Assembly: GCA_031552845.1 (NCBI GenBank) | Contig: JAVBMC010000073.1 | Location: 1 to 16,696 of the forward strand | Reading direction: 5' to 3' | DNA: 16,696 nt | From: JAVBMC01 sp031552845 | GTDB taxonomy: Bacteria > Verrucomicrobiota > Kiritimatiellia > RFP12 > DVOR01 | Shown: in pieces, positions 13,734 to 16,696 of the stretch | Layout of the letters: the number at the start of each line of letters is the position of its first letter | Numbering within the stretch: the stretch's first letter is position 1 | Notes under the pieces: generated by a model | The model's database searches: none | What the model was told of the DNA's origin: nothing | Seen by the model: only the letters and a program-made list of their open reading frames with translations | Program-made: the position numbers and the translations under genes

Positions 13734-15012
13734 CCCCAGCCGCAGCCTGCAAGGCGAATTGATGCTCGCGGGCGACAAGTCGCTCTCACACCGCGCGGCA
13801 TTGTTTGCATCGCTTGCCGATGGCGAAAGCACCATCCACAACTTCCTCGTCTCCGGCGTGACCGATGCAATGCTGCGCTGTCTCACACAGCTCGGCATAT
13901 CCTATGCGCTTAACGATTCCACCCTGCGCATCCTTGGAGGTTCCCTCTCCTATATCCAACCGACCGCGCCATTAAATTGCGGCAACTCAGCGACCACTCT
14001 GCGCATGCTGGCCGGCGCGGTGACCGCTGCAAAGACGCCTTGCATGCTCGATGGTTCCGAAGGATTGCGCAAGCGCCCCATGAACCGTATTGTCGATCCC
14101 CTGCGATTGATGGGTGCTGCGATTGAATCCCCCAACGGTTGCGCGCCTCTCTTCTTTCAAGGCGCCTTCACGCCGCTCCGCGCGATTGACTACACCCTCC
14201 CCGTAGCTTCGGCGCAAGTCAAATCATGCTTGATCTTAGCGGCGCTGGCAGCTGAAGGAGAGAGCGTTATTTCTGAGCCCGGTCCCTCGCGCGACCACAC
14301 CGAACGCATGCTCTCCGCCATGGGCGCCGCAATCACATGCGAAGGCCGCAGCGTGCGTGTCACTCCCCTCATACAGCCTTTACGCCCCTTGGAGATGACG
14401 CTGCCGGGTGATATTTCATCTGCTGCTTTTTTAATTGTCGCAGCGCTCATCACGCCGGAGTCGCGCATTACATTACGCAACATCGGGCTCAACCCCACGC
14501 GCACCGGAATCATCGATGCGCTTCAAGCCATGGGCGGACGCATCACACTCAGCAATCTGCATGAAGAAGCCGGCGAACCTGCCGGTGATATCACAATCGA
14601 ATCCTCCGAACTGCAGGCAACCGAGATATCGGGCGACTTGGTCATACGGATGATTGACGAAATCCCCGCCTTCGCCATCGCCGCCGCATATGCACAAGGC
14701 ACCACGGTGATTCGCGATGCCCACGAACTGCGCTTGAAAGAGAGCGACCGCATTGAAATGATCTGCGGCGGGTTGCAGGCTTTGAATGTACAGTACGAAA
14801 GCTTCCCCGACGGCTTCACGGTGACAGGCGGGCCGGTCAGCGGCGGGAGCGTCCCCTCGCAAGGCGACCACCGCATCGCAATGGCCTTCGCAGTGGCGGG
14901 GCTTGCCGCACAATCAACCGTCACCATCACCGACGCGCAGATTGCCGACGAATCATTCCCCGGCTACGCCGCCACCCTCGCCAAGCTCGGCGCACAAATA
15001 ATCCAATCGTAA
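13714..15012 (+). CDS. aroA: 3-phosphoshikimate 1-carboxyvinyltransferase (EPSP synthase)
   Basis: Adds enolpyruvyl from PEP to shikimate 3-phosphate, sixth step of the shikimate pathway. Chosen start is ATG 13714 (432 residues), the family length; ATG 13690 would add eight residues. Typical motifs: AGDKSLSHRAALFASL (PEP/substrate Lys), LNCGNSATTLRML, EGLRKRPMNRIVDPLRLMG, ASAQVKSCLILAAL, RDHTERMLSAMG, GDISSAAFLIVAAL, LNPTRTGIIDALQAMG, MIDEIPAFAIAAA, ELRLKESDRI, QGDHRIAMAFAVAGL. The overall pattern is class II-like. Ala93 replaces the usual Gly at the PEP-loop position (E. coli Gly96), the change seen naturally in CP4 EPSPS. The start overlaps rnhC by 20 nt, and aroC follows 13 nt after the stop, so all three are one operon. 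Confidence 0.95.
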   Translation: MAIFTVNPSRSLQGELMLAGDKSLSHRAALFASLADGESTIHNFLVSGVTDAMLRCLTQLGISYALNDSTLRILGGSLSYIQPTAPLNCGNSATTLRMLAGAVTAAKTPCMLDGSEGLRKRPMNRIVDPLRLMGAAIESPNGCAPLFFQGAFTPLRAIDYTLPVASAQVKSCLILAALAAEGESVISEPGPSRDHTERMLSAMGAAITCEGRSVRVTPLIQPLRPLEMTLPGDISSAAFLIVAALITPESRITLRNIGLNPTRTGIIDALQAMGGRITLSNLHEEAGEPAGDITIESSELQATEISGDLVIRMIDEIPAFAIAAAYAQGTTVIRDAHELRLKESDRIEMICGGLQALNVQYESFPDGFTVTGGPVSGGSVPSQGDHRIAMAFAVAGLAAQSTVTITDAQIADESFPGYAATLAKLGAQIIQS

Positions 15013-15025
15013 AGAGGAGCTGACT

Positions 15026-16093
15026 ATGCTACGCTATCTCACAGCAGGTGAATCCCACGGCCCCGCGCTCACCGCCATCCTTGAAGGACTTCCCGCAGGC
15101 ATTCCTCTTACTGCCGAAATCATCAATGCCGATCTCGCCCGCCGCCAAGACAGCCTCGGCGCAGGCGGACGCATGGCCATCGAAAAAGACACCGCGCAAA
15201 TCCTCGGCGGCGTGATGGAAGGTAAAACCAGCGGCGCTCCACTTGCCGTCTTGATTGAAAACGCCGACCACGCCAATTGGAAAGGCAAAGCCGTCCCGCC
15301 CTACACAATCCCACGCCCCGGGCATGCCGATTTAGCCGCCGTCACCAAATACGGTTACGACGACATCCGCCCTTCCCTCGAGCGTGCCTCTGCACGTGAA
15401 ACCGCGTCGCGTGTTGCTATCGGCGCAGCATGCCGTGCCTTCCTCAAACTCTTCGACATCACCGTCACGGCGCGTATTGTCGAACTCGGCGGAACCAAAG
15501 ACAACTTTGAAGACACCGTCGCAAAAGCCAAAGCCGCAGGCGAAACACTTGGTGGAATCATCGAAGCCGCCGCCATCGGCTTGCCCGTTGGATTAGGTTC
15601 CCACGTGCACTGGGAACGCCGCCTCGACGCACGCCTCGCACAAGCCCTCATCAGCATTCCGGCCATGAAAGGACTCGAGATTGGCGACGCATTTGCAATG
15701 ACCGAAACACCCGGCTCGCAGGCACAAGACTCCATCACAAGCAAATCAACCCGCCCCACCAATCACTGCGGAGGGCTTGAAGGCGGCATGACCAACGGCC
15801 AGCCGCTCGTTGTGCGCGTAGCGATGAAACCCATCCCCACAACCATCACGCCGCAAACATCCATAGACCTCGCTACCGGCGAATCCGCCCAAACCCAATA
15901 CGAACGCTCCGACACCTGCCCAGTGCCCCGTGCCGTGGTAATCGTCGAAGCCGCAATTGCATATGTGCTGACAGAAGCACTCATCGAAAAACTCGGCGGC
16001 GACTCCATCGACGAAATGCTCCCCCGCTACAAAGCGCTCCCCCAGCCAGAATCCCTCCGCCTCAACGCCCGCCCCCATATCTTCTGGAACTGA
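15026..16093 (+). CDS. aroC: Chorismate synthase
   Basis: Converts EPSP to chorismate using reduced FMN, the last step of the shikimate pathway. The 355-residue protein carries the three family signatures: AGESHGPALTAILEGLPAG at 7-25, GHADLAAVTKYGYDDIRPSL with ERASARETASRVAIGA in the first half, and RPTNHCGGLEGGMTNGQPL with VVRVAMKPIPT. Active-site His11 (GESHG) is present. The ATG has GAGGAG about 7 nt before it. It lies 13 nt after aroA, whose product is its substrate. Length is typical and no damage is seen. No terminator is visible between its stop and the insertion-sequence remnants that follow. Confidence 0.97.
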   Translation: MLRYLTAGESHGPALTAILEGLPAGIPLTAEIINADLARRQDSLGAGGRMAIEKDTAQILGGVMEGKTSGAPLAVLIENADHANWKGKAVPPYTIPRPGHADLAAVTKYGYDDIRPSLERASARETASRVAIGAACRAFLKLFDITVTARIVELGGTKDNFEDTVAKAKAAGETLGGIIEAAAIGLPVGLGSHVHWERRLDARLAQALISIPAMKGLEIGDAFAMTETPGSQAQDSITSKSTRPTNHCGGLEGGMTNGQPLVVRVAMKPIPTTITPQTSIDLATGESAQTQYERSDTCPVPRAVVIVEAAIAYVLTEALIEKLGGDSIDEMLPRYKALPQPESLRLNARPHIFWN

Positions 16094-16154
16094 AGGCACT
16101 CGGTGAGCATCGTTCTACCGTACCAAACGCGATGGCAAAAAAACAACAAGAGCT
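16094..16154. other. Spacer between aroC and the transposase remnant
   Basis: Sixty nt with no gene and no recognisable terminator. It may hold the upstream end of the IS481 remnant, but I could not identify its inverted repeat. Confidence 0.4.
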
Positions 16155-16423
16155 ATGGGACAGGTATTACCCCCATGCGCCAGAACGACTCAGGAGTGTG
16201 TAGAAGATACAGTGAACAAAAGAAAACATAGCCGGTACTCTCAGACCGTTTTGAAGTGAACCTCAAAACGGTCACGAAGTGGAAAGGCAGGGATTTTGTT
16301 GAGGATGCGCCCATGGGGTATAAGACACGGCGCACCATGATCACAGAAGTCGAAGAAAAAGCCGTTCTGGCTTTTCATAAATTAACCCGCTTGCCGCCTG
16401 ATGAGGTTCATTGCAATAAATGA
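16155..16423 (+). pseudogene. Frameshifted, truncated IS481-type transposase remnant
   Basis: Starts MGQVLPPCARTTQ, the usual IS481 N-terminus (compare MGQVLH). A second frame then reads PVLSDRFEVNLKTVTKWKG and RDFVEDAPMGYKTRRTMITE, the helix-turn-helix region, followed by EEKAVLAFHKLTRLPPDE where intact proteins read AFRKHTLLPLDD. The switch of frame lies between about 16215 and 16240. The coding homology ends at ~16407 and a stop follows at 16421. The whole integrase catalytic domain is absent, so the copy is dead. It shares its break point with the IS30-type transposase end on the other strand, which suggests the IS30 element inserted here. Assignment is from remembered family motifs. Confidence 0.8.
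16244..16273. repeat. 11-bp inverted repeat within the IS481 remnant
   Basis: GACCGTTTTGA (16244-16254) and TCAAAACGGTC (16263-16273) are perfect arms around an 8-nt loop. It falls inside the helix-turn-helix coding stretch, immediately after the frame switch. Confidence 0.7.
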
Positions 16424-16431
16424 TTTCACTT
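16396..16431. mobile_element. Probable end of the IS30-type element
   Basis: The stretch between the last IS481-like codons (to ~16407) and the IS30 stop at 16432 should hold the IS30 end. TCATT...AATGA at 16408-16423 is a 5-bp palindrome there. The exact terminal inverted repeat cannot be set because the other end lies outside the window. Confidence 0.35.
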
Positions 16432-16696
16432 TCAGGCGACTTTTTGCAAAGCGGCATTCCAGCGCTCAAGAGCGCTTTGCCCGTCAAAAAGTTTGCGGGG
16501 AAGCCGGTTGATGAAGGCGACGCCTTCAGCGAGTTCACGGTGGCTGATCTGGCTGAACCGGCTGCCTTTGGGCGCGAAGCGGCGGATGAGGCGATGGTTG
16601 TTTTCGTTACTGCCGCGTTCCCAGGAGCTGTAGGGGTGGGCGTAATAGATCATGGCACCTGGGGTATGACGGCGCAGGAGTTTGAGCATCCCTTTG
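16432..16696 (-). CDS. IS30-family transposase, C-terminal part (extends past right edge)
   Basis: The stop is at 16432-16434 and the frame is open to the right edge, about 88 codons. The segment AHPYSSWERGSNENNHRLIR with RFAPKGS and FINRLPRKLFDG is the C-terminal part of the IS30 integrase core, including the Glu of the DDE triad (ERGSNEN). The N-terminus and catalytic aspartates lie outside the window. It runs toward, and abuts, the IS481 remnant. This copy may be intact, but only the end is visible. Confidence 0.88.
   Translation of the reverse strand, partial: KGMLKLLRRHTPGAMIYYAHPYSSWERGSNENNHRLIRRFAPKGSRFSQISHRELAEGVAFINRLPRKLFDGQSALERWNAALQKVA

Noticed and set aside
16155..16423. Programmed frameshift in a live IS481 transposase
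   Set aside because: The reading frame also ends before the catalytic domain, so the copy cannot be functional.

Overview
The window looks like part of the chromosome of a Gram-negative bacterium of the PVC superphylum, most plausibly a Kiritimatiellota or Lentisphaerota relative. This is an inference from the gene mix: a giant secreted BspA-type leucine-rich-repeat protein with InlB-type repeats and a putative-Ig segment, an HU-like/DUF4469 DNA-binding protein, an LpxC-like deacetylase, a LysM lipoprotein, RNase HIII, and intergenic DNA full of dispersed repeats. No rRNA, tRNA or CRISPR array was found.

Layout. Positions 1-3658 (minus) hold the N-terminal ~1219 residues of the giant surface protein, which runs off the left edge. 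Upstream on the same strand is an unrecognised P-loop protein (3748-4539). Positions 4540-5687 have no convincing gene: first a stretch with strong potential hairpins, then a mosaic of dispersed repeats (a 47-bp direct repeat, an ATCTG-type repeat, a GTAATAA-type repeat, a GCGGAG-type repeat), then an array of 22-23 nt palindromic units ending in a 16-bp stem plus T6. Positions 5688-6395 (minus) encode the HU-like/DUF4469 protein, with a strong terminator and a promoter giving a ~140-nt leader. From 6747 rightwards the plus strand carries tetR-family regulator / LpxC-like deacetylase / LysM lipoprotein as a compact operon, then a Na+/phosphate cotransporter with a PhoU-like tail, then dinB. 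folE lies convergent on the minus strand and shares 4 nt of stop codon with dinB. Divergent from folE is rnhC-aroA-aroC on the plus strand. The right edge (16155-16696) is a graveyard of insertion sequences: a frameshifted, truncated IS481-type transposase followed by the C-terminal end of an IS30-type transposase on the minus strand that leaves the window.

The right two thirds is ordinary housekeeping: envelope (LpxC-like, LysM lipoprotein), phosphate uptake, translesion synthesis, folate/pterin entry (folE), R-loop/primer removal (rnhC) and the last two steps of the shikimate pathway (aroA, aroC). Points most worth a second look are the altered HxxxD metal-ligand spacing in the LpxC-like protein and its TetR-led operon, the alanine at the Gly96 position of EPSP synthase, the unrecognised P-loop protein beside the giant adhesin-like gene, and the nested palindromic repeat array at 5503-5591.
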